Positions 26,633 to 36,680 are shown, counted from the first letter of the stretch. The stretch is 43,588 nucleotides of DNA from Woeseiaceae bacterium (GCA_021773095.1 JAJFKR010000025.1:1-43588); one strand, 5' to 3'. Notes: generated from the letters alone by a model not told the origin. Numbers and translations: made by a program.

Positions 26633-29326
26633 ATGGGATTCGTTTTCGGATTGATCGGCGCAGTCGCTGGCGTTTTTTTAATGTCTGAGGGTCGATCGAC
26701 TTTCGGCTTCCTGATCGGCATGACAGTCGGTTGGTTGTTGCACAGACTACTGCAGGCACAGTCGAAAATCAGGCAGCTGGTCGATCGTGTCGACACTCTC
26801 GAACAGCGCAATGCGGCCACGGCTCCTGCGGCCGAAGTAGCGAAAAAGACCTTCGTTACACCGCAACGCGTGTCGATCTACGAACCTGAGCCGGTTGAAG
26901 CGCCCGAGCCGGCAGCAGTTGAAACGCCCGAGCCCGCAACAGTAGTCCATGAGCGAGCGCCGCTAGCGGATTCCCGGCCCGGAATGGGCGAGCACGCTGT
27001 CGAGGTTGCGAAGCGCTGGCTGACGACTGGCAATGTGCCGGTCAAGGTCGGCGTCATCATTTCCTTTTTCGGTGTCGCTTTCCTGCTCAAGTACGCCGTC
27101 GATAATGAGTTGTTCTCAATACCCATGAGCGTCCGTTATCTGGGTGTTGCCGTTTTCGCAGCTTTGCTGCTGGCCTTTGGTTGGCGCATGCGAGACGAGA
27201 ATCGCGTGTTTGCCCTGAGCATCCAGGGCGGCGGTATCGGCATGCTTTTCCTGACCGTATTTGCAGCGTTTCGACTACACGACTTGCTGCCACCAGCCGT
27301 CGCGTTCGGATTGCTGATACTGATCACGGCGGCCGCCGGTGTGCTCGCGATCAGGCAGGAGTCGAGGGCGTTTGCCATATTGGGAACAACGGGTGGCTTT
27401 CTCGCACCGTTGCTGGTCTCGACGGGCAGCGGTGATCACGTTGGATTGTTCAGTTATTACCTGATTCTGAATGCTGCCATCCTGGGCGTCGCCTGGTACA
27501 GAGCCTGGCGCGAACTCAATATCATTGGATTTGGATTTACTTTCGGTGTCGGCACGCTGTGGGGTTACCAGTACTACGTGCCCGAGCTATTTGCTACGAC
27601 GGAGCCGTTTCTGGTTCTTTATTTCCTGTTCTACACGATTATCGCGGTCTTGTTCGCCTTTCGGCAGACGCCGAAACTGCGGGGTTATGTCGATGGCACG
27701 TTGTTGTTCGGCACGCCGACGTTCTCATTCGCGCTACAGACGCAGCTATTGAACGACACCGAGTACGGGCTTGCGATCAGCGCCGCTGTTGTCGCCGCTT
27801 TCTATGCCGCGATGGCTTTGTGGTTGCGGGGCAGGCGTGAAAAAAGCTTCGAGTTGCTGACACAAGCGTTTGTCGGACTCGCGGTCGCATTTGGCACTAT
27901 TGCAATTCCACTGGCGCTGGATGATCGGTGGACCGCGATCGCATGGGTGGTCGAGGGTGCGGCTCTCGTATGGATTGGTGTTCGACAGAATACGACCCTG
28001 GCCAAACTGACAGGAACGGCACTCGCGTTCGCCGGCGGCGCCGAATTCCTGAGCTATGGCTGGACTGACAATCTGGGTATTCCGGTACTCAACGGAAACT
28101 TCATGGGCGGTGCTTTGATCGCGATTTCATCATTGTATTCGTCGCGCATGTTGCACAGCGATGACCGCGGCCGTGACTGGCAAAAATTCGCATCGCCAGT
28201 TCTCCTGGCGTGGGGGCTTGTCTGGTGGTTCGGCGCTGGTTCGGCGGAAATATTCGACCGGGTGTGGGGCAACTATCAACTGCATGCGCTGTTGTTATTC
28301 GGGTCCTTAAGTTTGGCCGCCATTGCCTATGGCGGAAAACGTTTCGCATGGGTCGCCTACAGCCGCGTGTCGCTCGCCCTGCTGCCGGCTCTTTTTGTTG
28401 GCGCGCTCGCCTATCTGATTGAACACAACCACTTCTTCAAAGGGTTGGGAATTCTTGGCTGGCTGGTCGCGATTGCCACTCATGTCTGGATACTCTATTG
28501 CTACGAGAGTGAGAGGAGTCGGGCGGTAGCGGCCGCGCATGGCTGGGGCGTTATATTTTTCGTCGGCTTACTCGCCATCGAAGTTTCATGGCAGATTGAG
28601 CGCGTTGTTGCCAACGATGTCTGGTCGGGCAGCGCGGCGTTGCTGGTCGTCGCATGCGCCGCTTTTGCACTGCTACTCGAGCAACGAAGACGTGACGATA
28701 GTCGTCGCTGGCCGTTTACGAAACAGCCGGATGCTTATTTCGTGGCAGCGTTGTTACTGGTCCTCGGATACATGATGCTGGTCATTACCGTCTGCATAGA
28801 CAACCCGGGCGACCCCGCACCAGTACCATACATCCCGATTTTGAATCCCTTCGATATCTTGTCGATAATCGGTGTGGCGCTGATTGCGTACGGACTGAAA
28901 CTTGAAAAGAAAAGTCAGCAGTGGGGGCTGGCGGAAAACTCAAACGCGCCGCGTATTTTTCTTGGTGCTGTCACATTGTTACTGTCGACGATTGCCGTCG
29001 TTCGTATTTTTCATCACACGACAGGTGTCGCCTGGTACCCCAAAGCGTTAATGAGCTCCGTCGGCGTGCAGAGTACGCTGTCAATATATTGGGCGATACT
29101 GGGGCTTGGTGGAATGGTGCTCGGTACGAAGCGGGTGCATCGCGGTGTCTGGATGGCGGGTGCTGGATTGATGGCAATTGTCGTCTTGAAACTCTTTACT
29201 ATTGACCTTGGCAATACCGGTACGGTTGCACGAATCGTCTCATTCCTGGGTGTGGGAGTCATGTTGCTGGTCGTTGGTTATTTCTCGCCCGTACCGCCGC
29301 GGCAGCCGGACAAACCGCCTGGCTAG
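26633..29326 (+). CDS. DUF2339 polytopic membrane protein
   Basis: About 897 residues from ATG 26633 (CGGGG upstream; a TTG at 26609 is an alternative). Two short helices, a coiled coil (QSKIRQLVDRVDTLEQRN), a Pro/Glu-Ala-rich spacer (about 70-115) and then over twenty transmembrane helices, starting with WLTTGNVPVKVGVIISFFGVAFLLKYAVDNE, the hallmark of DUF2339 proteins. Function unknown; an envelope role is usually assumed. It is followed 9 bp later by a transporter gene, so they are probably cotranscribed. Confidence 0.88.
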   Translation: MGFVFGLIGAVAGVFLMSEGRSTFGFLIGMTVGWLLHRLLQAQSKIRQLVDRVDTLEQRNAATAPAAEVAKKTFVTPQRVSIYEPEPVEAPEPAAVETPEPATVVHERAPLADSRPGMGEHAVEVAKRWLTTGNVPVKVGVIISFFGVAFLLKYAVDNELFSIPMSVRYLGVAVFAALLLAFGWRMRDENRVFALSIQGGGIGMLFLTVFAAFRLHDLLPPAVAFGLLILITAAAGVLAIRQESRAFAILGTTGGFLAPLLVSTGSGDHVGLFSYYLILNAAILGVAWYRAWRELNIIGFGFTFGVGTLWGYQYYVPELFATTEPFLVLYFLFYTIIAVLFAFRQTPKLRGYVDGTLLFGTPTFSFALQTQLLNDTEYGLAISAAVVAAFYAAMALWLRGRREKSFELLTQAFVGLAVAFGTIAIPLALDDRWTAIAWVVEGAALVWIGVRQNTTLAKLTGTALAFAGGAEFLSYGWTDNLGIPVLNGNFMGGALIAISSLYSSRMLHSDDRGRDWQKFASPVLLAWGLVWWFGAGSAEIFDRVWGNYQLHALLLFGSLSLAAIAYGGKRFAWVAYSRVSLALLPALFVGALAYLIEHNHFFKGLGILGWLVAIATHVWILYCYESERSRAVAAAHGWGVIFFVGLLAIEVSWQIERVVANDVWSGSAALLVVACAAFALLLEQRRRDDSRRWPFTKQPDAYFVAALLLVLGYMMLVITVCIDNPGDPAPVPYIPILNPFDILSIIGVALIAYGLKLEKKSQQWGLAENSNAPRIFLGAVTLLLSTIAVVRIFHHTTGVAWYPKALMSSVGVQSTLSIYWAILGLGGMVLGTKRVHRGVWMAGAGLMAIVVLKLFTIDLGNTGTVARIVSFLGVGVMLLVVGYFSPVPPRQPDKPPG

Positions 29327-29335
29327 CTGAGTCAA

Positions 29336-30262
29336 ATGGATACCGAAGCGCTCGACAATCTAAGAATCGTTCTGGATCCACTGGGCCAGACGGGTGTTGC
29401 ACTAGCCCTGATGCTGGTCATGTTTGGTGTGGCGCTTGGATTGCGCGTGCAGGATTTTCGGATTCTTGCAGCCAGGCCGTCGCTGTACATTGGCGGAGTC
29501 ATCGCTCAGGTTGTGTTGCTACCCCTCGTAACGTTCGGCCTGATCCACCTGATATCACCGCCGCCATCCATAGCGTTGGGTATGATCGTGGTGGCGTGTT
29601 GTCCCGGCGGGTCAGTGTCCAATCTGCTGACCTACCTGTCTCGTGGTGACGTCGCTGTGTCAGTCGCACTGACAGCCACATCGAGCATGCTGGCGGCGCT
29701 ATTGACGCCAGCATTGACGTTGTTCTGGGCACAGGCCTATGCGCCAACCGCCGAACTTCTGCTTTCGCTGGACGTAAACCCGATGCTGTTTATCGGCCAG
29801 ACCACTCTGTTGCTCGCAATACCGCTGGCCGCCGGCATGCTCGTCGCAGCGCGGGCACCCGACGTGGCGGAGCGTATTCGAAAAAGAACCACGGTTGCAG
29901 GAGCCGCGGTGCTTGGTGCTACGATCGTGTACGGAATCGTCTATTTTTACCCGGTGCTCTGGCCGGCCGTTGGTTTGCTCGCCAGCGTCACTATCATGCA
30001 CAATACTGCGGCCTTCGCCACGGGTGCCGTCGTTGGACTGATATTGACGAGACACTCGTCGATACGCCGGGCTCTGACCTTCGAGGTCGGAATTCAAAAC
30101 TCCGGCCTCGCGCTTATTATATTGCTGGCGCAGCTACAAGGCGTCGGCGGTGCGGCAGCCGTAGCGGCAGTTTGGGGTGTATGGCACCTGATCGCCGGTG
30201 GTTTGCTGGCGGTTTCTTACAATTACTTCGATAGAAAAAGGGTAGCTGTTGTCATCGAATGA
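29336..30262 (+). CDS. bile acid:sodium symporter (BASS) family transporter
   Basis: 308 residues with about nine to ten helices. BASS motifs are visible: VVACCPGGSVSNLLTYLSRGDVAVSVALT (crossing helix 1) and FEVGIQNSGLALIILLAQ (crossing helix 2), where sodium-coordinating Glu, Gln and Asn sit. Members carry organic anions such as bile acids, pyruvate or pantoate with sodium; the substrate cannot be named. The gene overlaps the downstream flavin-reductase gene by 14 bp, hinting that substrate uptake and a flavin-dependent step are linked. Confidence 0.87.
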   Translation: MDTEALDNLRIVLDPLGQTGVALALMLVMFGVALGLRVQDFRILAARPSLYIGGVIAQVVLLPLVTFGLIHLISPPPSIALGMIVVACCPGGSVSNLLTYLSRGDVAVSVALTATSSMLAALLTPALTLFWAQAYAPTAELLLSLDVNPMLFIGQTTLLLAIPLAAGMLVAARAPDVAERIRKRTTVAGAAVLGATIVYGIVYFYPVLWPAVGLLASVTIMHNTAAFATGAVVGLILTRHSSIRRALTFEVGIQNSGLALIILLAQLQGVGGAAAVAAVWGVWHLIAGGLLAVSYNYFDRKRVAVVIE

Positions 30263-30725
30263 AATAGATCCGGTCGAATATCGACGGGCGCTGGGCTGCT
30301 TCGCAACCGGTGTTGCGGTGGTGACGGCAGTCGACGAGAACGGTGCAAGAGCCGGGATTACGATCAACAGCTTCAATTCTGTGTCGCTGGATCCGCCACT
30401 GGTTCTCTGGAGTATCGCGAAGGACGCACAGAGCTTCGATAGCTTTGTCGCGGCAGAGCATTTTGCGGTGAACGTGCTCGGCATGCAACAGCGCGACATT
30501 TGCGATCAATTTTCGGTGCGGGGAGCCAACAAATTCAATGGGCTGGATTGCAGTGAAGGCATCGAGGGAGTGCCGATTTTGCCAGCCTATTCTGCTGTTT
30601 TTGAATGCCAGGTCGAACACCGCTATGATGGTGGCGATCACACTATTCTGGTCGGCCGGGTTTTGAGGTTTGAAGATCACAAGACCGATCCGCTAATCTT
30701 CTATCGCGGACACTATCTCGAATAG
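30249..30725 (+). CDS. flavin reductase-like (FMN-binding split barrel) protein
   Basis: 158 residues, the usual size of HpaC/flavin reductase-like proteins. YRRALGCFATGVAVVTAV, then TINSFNSVSLDPPLVLWSIA and HFAVNVLGMQQRDICDQFS are family hallmarks; the C-terminus DHKTDPLIFYRGHY is typical. It would reduce FMN/FAD with NAD(P)H, usually for a partner monooxygenase, none of which is adjacent. It probably starts at TTG 30249 with AGGG 6 nt upstream, overlapping the transporter gene by 14 bp. Confidence 0.85.
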   Translation: MSSNEIDPVEYRRALGCFATGVAVVTAVDENGARAGITINSFNSVSLDPPLVLWSIAKDAQSFDSFVAAEHFAVNVLGMQQRDICDQFSVRGANKFNGLDCSEGIEGVPILPAYSAVFECQVEHRYDGGDHTILVGRVLRFEDHKTDPLIFYRGHYLE

Positions 30726-30736
30726 ATTTTCTGCCT

Positions 30737-31327
30737 TTAGTTGTGTTTGTGTCGTACGCCAAACGCGACCACGTGGATCAGCGATCCGGACACAAAGGCC
30801 TGCAGCATGGCAAGGGTTCTCGCTTCTGCGAGTTCGATAATGGAATCGCCGATAAAATATCCGGCCGCGGTCGCCAGGCTGATCAACGCGAACGCAGCAA
30901 TGGCAATGATCTTGCCAAAGTTGGGTCGAATCGCCCACCAAAGCGCCATGCCGACAGGGAGTCGGTGCAATATGATGGCATAGGCAAGGCCGGTACCGCT
31001 CTGCGGCAGCAGCGCGATGCCGTCAACAATGGCGTGAATCAACAGGCCCATAGCGGCTATAGCGACAATCACCAGATGCGCTGCATCCGTAGCCTTTCTG
31101 AATAATCGTTCCAGCAGCACCGGGAAAATAATTCCAAGCACGATGAGAGTGACCGCCAGAGTTCCGCCGTGCTGGATTGCGGCAGGAATAATATGCACAG
31201 CGATGATCACCGCAATCGTTATCACGATCAGAGCGTCGAGAACGCGACGTGCTGTTTGATTGTCACGAGCCGCTGCGTAAATCAAAGGACCAAGGAGTAG
31301 CGCGGCGATGCTTAGGATCAAAGTCAT
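30737..31327 (-). CDS. ZIP-family-like metal transporter
   Basis: About 196 residues from ATG 31327, six or seven helices. The ZIP-like motifs HAIVDGIAL and ILHRLPVGMALWW provide the histidines and carboxylate of a helix IV/V metal site, and FVSGSLIHVV resembles the last helices of the family. It ends with His-Lys-His-Asn. The protein is shorter than canonical ZIPs (about 230-300) and lacks a clear His-rich loop, so substrate (zinc, iron or other) is uncertain. Its start lies only 38 bp from the start of the divergent operon. Confidence 0.7.
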   Translation of the reverse strand: MTLILSIAALLLGPLIYAAARDNQTARRVLDALIVITIAVIIAVHIIPAAIQHGGTLAVTLIVLGIIFPVLLERLFRKATDAAHLVIVAIAAMGLLIHAIVDGIALLPQSGTGLAYAIILHRLPVGMALWWAIRPNFGKIIAIAAFALISLATAAGYFIGDSIIELAEARTLAMLQAFVSGSLIHVVAFGVRHKHN

Positions 31328-31365
31328 TCTTTCGGGCAGGTGCCTTGTGAGGGTAGAATGGGGCC

Positions 31366-32334
31366 ATGATTGTGCACCGTATCGCTGGTATTTGCCTGTA
31401 TTTCTGCCTGACCGTCCTGTTCGTGCAGCAGCATGCGTCCGCACACGGTGGTGTTGTAGAAGAGGGTGATCTGTGCGTTATGAAGGTCAATTATCTGCGT
31501 GCGCACTTCAAGATTTATCAACCGCGTGTTGCCGGCCACGAGCAGTATTGTGAAGACATTCCTGTTGCCTCGGAAAGCGTGTTCGTTATGGAATACCAGC
31601 ACGATTCTTTGTCAGATATGTCAGTCGACTTTCGAATCATTCGCGATGTGACCGGCAAAGGACGGTTCGCGAGAATTGAGGATATTGACGGAATTTCTGA
31701 CCTCGAAAGCGCGACGGTCTTTTATCGACCGCCGGCCGTCGAGCCCGACGTCTACATGATTAACTATGAGTTCATCGAAGAGGGCGACTTCATTGGTGTT
31801 GTTTCGGCAAAACACCCGGAAACCGGCAAAGTGTATGCGGCCGTTTTCCCGTTTGAAGTGGGCTTCACCGGCCTGGGCTACTGGCCATTTTTCATAGGTC
31901 TGCTGGTTTTGATTCAACTTCAGTATTTGCTCATGAGCGGTCGGTTGAAGCGCTGGTTTGGAAACAAAACGGTGACCACGGCGAGCGCCATTGTCTGTTT
32001 GTTGATGTTTGCGCCGAAGTCGTTCGCCGATGACCTGATCGTTACGTACACGACACCGGATGGCGACCTCGCGATCAATAAAATGCACGGCTGGATTCTG
32101 CATATCGAAACTTCCGCCGGGCTCGAAATTGAAGGTGCGATCGTCGATGTTGAAGGAGGCATGCCGGAGCATGATCATGGTTTGCCAACGAAACCGCGGG
32201 TGACAGAAGAGTTAGGCGGGGGTGATTACAAACTTGACGGCATGCGTTTTCACATGAGTGGATACTGGGAAGTCGTCGTCAGCATTACGACTGACAGTGG
32301 CATCTCCATAATCACGATTCCACTGCAACTGTGA
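31366..32334 (+). CDS. exported membrane protein with YtkA/FixH-like C-terminal domain
   Basis: 322 residues. Signal peptide ending at HASA (before HGG); a first extracytoplasmic domain (about 28-165) with CVMKVNYLRAHFKIYQP and HEQYCED; a membrane helix (about 172-188); a second hydrophobic segment ending in SFADD (about 205-222); then a beta-rich domain (MHGWILHIETSAGLEIEGAIVDVEGGMPEHDHGLPTKP is split over 235-275) like YtkA/FixH proteins. The His/Met-rich GMPEHDHGLP stretch could bind copper. It overlaps the peroxidase gene by 4 bp and heads a six-gene operon. Function unknown. Confidence 0.7.
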   Translation: MIVHRIAGICLYFCLTVLFVQQHASAHGGVVEEGDLCVMKVNYLRAHFKIYQPRVAGHEQYCEDIPVASESVFVMEYQHDSLSDMSVDFRIIRDVTGKGRFARIEDIDGISDLESATVFYRPPAVEPDVYMINYEFIEEGDFIGVVSAKHPETGKVYAAVFPFEVGFTGLGYWPFFIGLLVLIQLQYLLMSGRLKRWFGNKTVTTASAIVCLLMFAPKSFADDLIVTYTTPDGDLAINKMHGWILHIETSAGLEIEGAIVDVEGGMPEHDHGLPTKPRVTEELGGGDYKLDGMRFHMSGYWEVVVSITTDSGISIITIPLQL

Positions 32335-33512
32335 AGTCAGGCTTGTTCAGATTCGCGACAGTATCTGTATTCGCCGCCATCAGCGTCGTGTCGTGTCAGC
32401 AATGGTCGTCATCGCCGTCAAACTGGACAGAGTCCGAGGTCGCTGTGCTGCAGTCACTGTGGCTTGAGTCGTTGCCAAAGTTACCGCCGGATCCCAGTAA
32501 CGCCGTTGCGGATAACCCGGCAGCGGCAGAATTCGGCAGGCAACTGTTCTTCGACGCACGTCTAAGCGCAAACGGTGATGTTTCTTGTGCGACTTGTCAC
32601 CAGCAGGAACTCCGCTTCACCGATGGACTGCAAAAAGCACAGGCTACCGGCACAACCGCTCGCCATACGCCGAGTATTGTCGGCACGGCCTATAGCCCCT
32701 GGCAGTTTTGGGATGGCCGCAGAGACAGCCAGTGGTCGCAGGCGCTGGGGCCACTCGAGGATACGAACGAACACGCGACGAGCCGCGCGCAGGTTGTAAA
32801 CCTGATTACGGATGATCCCGAGTATCGCGCTACCTACGAATCACTATTCGGTGCCTTGCCTGACTGGTCGGATTCAGATTCGGTGATGCTCAACACAGCT
32901 TTCGCGAACATTGGCAAGTCCATCGCCGCCTTCGAACGCACCGTCCTGCCAACAAAATCGCGTTTTGACGAGTATGTGCAGGCTATAGTCGATCACGATG
33001 CCGATCGCCAAAGACAGTTATTCAGTGATGATGAAGTTCGAGGATTACGGTTGTTCATTGGTAAAGCGAACTGCATGCAATGTCACAACGGTCCGCTTTT
33101 CACCAATCACGAATTTCACAATACCGGGGTCATCAGTTTTCCCGGCGATGTGCCGGATACGGCGCGAGTCGCCGGTGTCAGGGAGGTGATGGCGAACGAG
33201 TTCAATTGCCGTGGCCTTTATAGTGATGATGTCGAATTACGTTGCGCCGAACTGGATTTTGCTCGTACGGGTGTCGAGTTGATCGGCGCTTTTAAGACAC
33301 CTTCACTTCGCAATCTTGAAAATACTGAACCGTTCATGCACAAGGGCCAGATTGGGACAATTGCTGACGTGTTAAATCACTACAACGAAGCCCCGGATGC
33401 GATGATCGGTCACAACGAAGCGAAACCTCTCGGTCTTGACAAAAGGGAGCTCGGGCAAATCGAGGCCTTTTTGAAAACACTCGCGGCGCCGGTTTTTGTG
33501 GAAACCTCATAA
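32331..33512 (+). CDS. di-heme cytochrome c peroxidase / MauG family lipoprotein
   Basis: 393 residues. A probable lipobox (VVSC, Cys22) and two c-type heme sites: CATCH (86-90) and CMQCH (248-252). NPAAAEFGRQLFFDARLS and PFMHKGQIGTIADVLNHYN are typical of bacterial di-heme peroxidases, the latter carrying a possible heme-ligand Met. Family roles are peroxide reduction (CcpA) or protein-cofactor maturation (MauG in methylamine dehydrogenase). Starts with GTG overlapping the upstream stop (GTGA); the first FAD enzyme gene follows after 14 bp. Confidence 0.88.
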   Translation: MKSGLFRFATVSVFAAISVVSCQQWSSSPSNWTESEVAVLQSLWLESLPKLPPDPSNAVADNPAAAEFGRQLFFDARLSANGDVSCATCHQQELRFTDGLQKAQATGTTARHTPSIVGTAYSPWQFWDGRRDSQWSQALGPLEDTNEHATSRAQVVNLITDDPEYRATYESLFGALPDWSDSDSVMLNTAFANIGKSIAAFERTVLPTKSRFDEYVQAIVDHDADRQRQLFSDDEVRGLRLFIGKANCMQCHNGPLFTNHEFHNTGVISFPGDVPDTARVAGVREVMANEFNCRGLYSDDVELRCAELDFARTGVELIGAFKTPSLRNLENTEPFMHKGQIGTIADVLNHYNEAPDAMIGHNEAKPLGLDKRELGQIEAFLKTLAAPVFVETS

Positions 33513-33526
33513 GGACCGGCACATTC

Positions 33527-35143
33527 ATGAAAACTTATGACGCAATTGTTGTTGGTGCCGGACACAATGGTCTGACAAACGCCGCATTTCTTGCCAGGGC
33601 GGGACTTGACGTTGTTTGCGTAGAGAAAAACGATTACATCGGTGGTGCCACGGTCAGTCGCAATCTTTACAAGGACTGGTGGTATTCGAATTGTTCCTAC
33701 GTCTGCAGTCTTCTACGACCGGAAATTTATCGCTCGCTCGAGCTGCACAAGCATGGCTTGCAGGTGACGCCGTATGGCGGTTCGGTACAGTTCATGGAAA
33801 GCGGCGACTATTACGGTTCCTACCACGACCCGGAAGTCGCATACCGTGAGATGGCCCGATTCTCACGCCACGACGCGGATGCCTACAAACGATATTCGGC
33901 TGACACAATGCGGCAATGTCGTTTTATTCGTGACTTCTTATTGAGCACAGCGCCCGATCCCACCTCTTTCAAACCGAAAGACCTGAAAGAGCTGGCCCGA
34001 ATTGGCGGCAAGTTCATGGATATGGGAGAGGATCGTATGTATGAAACGATTCGCTTCTGGACGATGAGCGTCGCCGAATATCTTGACGAATATTTCGAGA
34101 CCGACGTTATCAAAACGGCTCTCTCGGGTAGCGGCATTATCGGTACGGCACTCGGCATACATTCACCGGGCACCGCTTACGTCTTACTGCACCATTACAT
34201 GGGTGACGTCGATGGCAATGTGGGCTCCTGGGGTTTCGCCCGAGGTGGCACCGGCGCTGTGGCCAAAGCAATTGCGGGAGCACTCGAGGCAGCAGGCGGC
34301 GAACTGCGGACCGAGGCAGGCGTTGATCAAATTATCGTCAGGAACGGCAAAGCGGTCGGTGTTGCGCTGGACAACGGCGACGAAATCAAAGCGAATATTG
34401 TCGTATCTGCGATGGATGTGAAACGCACCTACCTGACCTGCATGGACAAGAAGGATCTACCCGAGAAATTTTATCGCCGCGTCGAAAACTTCAAAATTCG
34501 CGGCTCATCCGGCAAGGTCAACATTGCACTCGACGGCCTACCGACTTTTCCTGCCTTGCCTGAGGGAAGCTCTCTGTATCACAGCGATATGCATTTCATC
34601 GACTCGATGGAGCGCATGGAGCGCGCCTACGACGACTGGAAGGACGGCACGTGGTCGAAGGATCCGTACCTCGACATGACAATTCCAACGCTGAGCGACC
34701 CGACGATGGCACCGCCGGGCAAACACTTTATGAGTTGTTTTGTACAGTACTGTCCGCGTCAGATTGACGGCAGGGACTGGACCAGTGAAGAAAAGGATGC
34801 GTTCGGTCAAACCGTTATCAATCAGATCGCAAATTACAGTCCCGACTTCAAAGATCTCATTTTGCATGCCGAAATTCGCACGCCGCAGGATATCGAGAAT
34901 GAGATTGGCATCACCGAAGGCAATATATTCCACGGCGAACTGACGATGGACCAGTTGTTGTTTAACCGGCCGATTCCAGGTTATGCGCAATACCGCGGGC
35001 CGGTTGATGGCCTGTATATGTGCGGCTCCAGTAATCATCCGGGCGGCGGCATCATGGCGGCACCGGGGGCGAACGCTGCACGGGAGATCCTGAGAGATCT
35101 CAAACGTCCCAATACCGTACCGGAGAATTTTGGCGATGACTGA
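33527..35143 (+). CDS. FAD-dependent oxidoreductase, PYROXD2/CrtI-like (copy 1)
   Basis: 538 residues with AAGGA upstream of the start. N-terminal dinucleotide fold YDAIVVGAGHNGLTNAAFLARAGLDV, EKNDYIGG, and C-terminal FAD-binding LYMCGSSNHPGGGIMAAPGANAA. These match the phytoene-desaturase-like/PYROXD2 group, which oxidises C-C or C-N bonds of mostly unknown substrates. It is paired with a paralogue that begins inside its last codons (8-bp overlap). The company of methyltransferase genes makes a methylated amine or thioether a plausible substrate, as inference only. Confidence 0.87.
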   Translation: MKTYDAIVVGAGHNGLTNAAFLARAGLDVVCVEKNDYIGGATVSRNLYKDWWYSNCSYVCSLLRPEIYRSLELHKHGLQVTPYGGSVQFMESGDYYGSYHDPEVAYREMARFSRHDADAYKRYSADTMRQCRFIRDFLLSTAPDPTSFKPKDLKELARIGGKFMDMGEDRMYETIRFWTMSVAEYLDEYFETDVIKTALSGSGIIGTALGIHSPGTAYVLLHHYMGDVDGNVGSWGFARGGTGAVAKAIAGALEAAGGELRTEAGVDQIIVRNGKAVGVALDNGDEIKANIVVSAMDVKRTYLTCMDKKDLPEKFYRRVENFKIRGSSGKVNIALDGLPTFPALPEGSSLYHSDMHFIDSMERMERAYDDWKDGTWSKDPYLDMTIPTLSDPTMAPPGKHFMSCFVQYCPRQIDGRDWTSEEKDAFGQTVINQIANYSPDFKDLILHAEIRTPQDIENEIGITEGNIFHGELTMDQLLFNRPIPGYAQYRGPVDGLYMCGSSNHPGGGIMAAPGANAAREILRDLKRPNTVPENFGDD

Positions 35144-36680
35144 CAGTTACGATGCAATCGTAGTGGGCGCCGGCCACAACGGTCTGGTGTGTGCGGCATT
35201 GCTGGCCAGGGCTGGCAAGAGGGTGCTGGTGCTGGAAGCGAACGAGCAAGTCGGTGGCGCGGCGATTACGCGCGAGTTCGCCGATGGCTACTCGGTATCG
35301 GCCTGTGCACATTTGTTGTATCAGTTGCAGCCCGAAGTTCGGAAGGACCTGAAGCTTTCGCCAAGGCTGGCCAGTGAGGATATGACAACGATCGCGCTGT
35401 GTGCAGATGCCAGGCCCATTCGCTTGTCAGCAGGTAGTGTCGAAGGCGTAGCCGATAAAGATGCCGAACAGTATCGTCGCTTTCGTAAACGCATGACGCG
35501 TTTTTCGGACCTGTTACGGAAGTTCTTCAATAAGCCGCCGCCGCGCCTGGGAACAAAGGATTTCAAAGATCTTTTCACGCTCGGGCAACTCGGTCTCGAC
35601 ATGCGCATGCTCGGCAGGGAAGAGATGCAGGAGTTTTTGCGCCTGATCGGAATGAATATTCATGATGAGGTTACCGAGCGCTTCGAGAATCCTCTTCTAA
35701 GGGGAGCCATCAGTCTTGACGCGGTGCTCGGGACGCACCTCGGTCCGCGATCACCGAATACCATACTGACTTACCTGTATCGACTGGCCGGCGACCACGG
35801 TCGTGCGGCGATTCCTGCGGGCGGCATGGGCAGTGTCAGTAATGAACTGGCACACGCCGCTCGCAATGCCGGCGTGACGATTCGAACGGCAATGCCGGTC
35901 AAACGCATCGTTATCGATAACGGTCGGGCGACCGGCGTCGAGACGGTTTCCGGTGAACAATTCGACAGTCTCATGGTGATATCGAATGCAGACCCCAGGA
36001 CGACCGTCTTGAACCTGATTGGAGCGAAGTATGCAGAAACTGGATTCGCGCGTCGCATCACGCACCTTCGAGCCAAAGGTAATGCCGCGAAGCTGCATCT
36101 TGCGCTGGACGGACTGCCCGCGATAAAGGGCCTGTCGAAAAAAGACTATGCAGAGCGCATCGTCATCGCACCTGATGAGAACTATGTTGAGCGTGCCTTC
36201 AATCCGGCCAAGTACGGCGAGAGCTCGCCGGATCCGGTGATAGAAATTACCTTTCCGAGTTTCTGCGACGAGACTCTCGCCCCGACCGGAAAGCATGTCA
36301 TGTCGGCCGTGGTGCAATATGCGCCCTATGCCCTGAAGGGTGGCTGGAATGAGGCGGCGAAAGCTGAATTCATGCAAACGATTATTTCTACACTGAGCGA
36401 ATATATGCCGGACATCGGTCAGCGCATTACGGCCAGTGAATTGCTGACACCGGCAGACATCGAAAGCGAATTCCACATATCCGGTGGCCATTGGCATCAT
36501 GCCGAGCTGACGCTGGATCAGTTCTTGTTTGTACGACCCGTGAATGGCGCCGCGCAATACCGATTACCGATTGATGGCGTGTATTTGTGCGGCGCTGGTA
36601 CACATCCGGGTGGTGGCGTTAGTGGTGCCGCAGGTCGAAATGCAGCGCGGACCATCCTGAAGCGGGAGAAAGCCGCATGA
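35136..36680 (+). CDS. FAD-dependent oxidoreductase, PYROXD2/CrtI-like (copy 2)
   Basis: 514 residues from ATG 35136 (an in-frame TTG lies 6 bp earlier). Same architecture as its upstream neighbour: YDAIVVGAGHNGLVCAALLARAGKRV, EANEQVGGAA, and C-terminal YLCGAGTHPGGGVSGAAGRNAA. The two proteins are clearly homologous but diverged throughout, consistent with an old tandem duplication and possibly a heteromeric enzyme. Overlaps copy 1 by 8 bp and the methyltransferase gene by 4 bp (ATGA). Confidence 0.87.
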   Translation: MTDSYDAIVVGAGHNGLVCAALLARAGKRVLVLEANEQVGGAAITREFADGYSVSACAHLLYQLQPEVRKDLKLSPRLASEDMTTIALCADARPIRLSAGSVEGVADKDAEQYRRFRKRMTRFSDLLRKFFNKPPPRLGTKDFKDLFTLGQLGLDMRMLGREEMQEFLRLIGMNIHDEVTERFENPLLRGAISLDAVLGTHLGPRSPNTILTYLYRLAGDHGRAAIPAGGMGSVSNELAHAARNAGVTIRTAMPVKRIVIDNGRATGVETVSGEQFDSLMVISNADPRTTVLNLIGAKYAETGFARRITHLRAKGNAAKLHLALDGLPAIKGLSKKDYAERIVIAPDENYVERAFNPAKYGESSPDPVIEITFPSFCDETLAPTGKHVMSAVVQYAPYALKGGWNEAAKAEFMQTIISTLSEYMPDIGQRITASELLTPADIESEFHISGGHWHHAELTLDQFLFVRPVNGAAQYRLPIDGVYLCGAGTHPGGGVSGAAGRNAARTILKREKAA

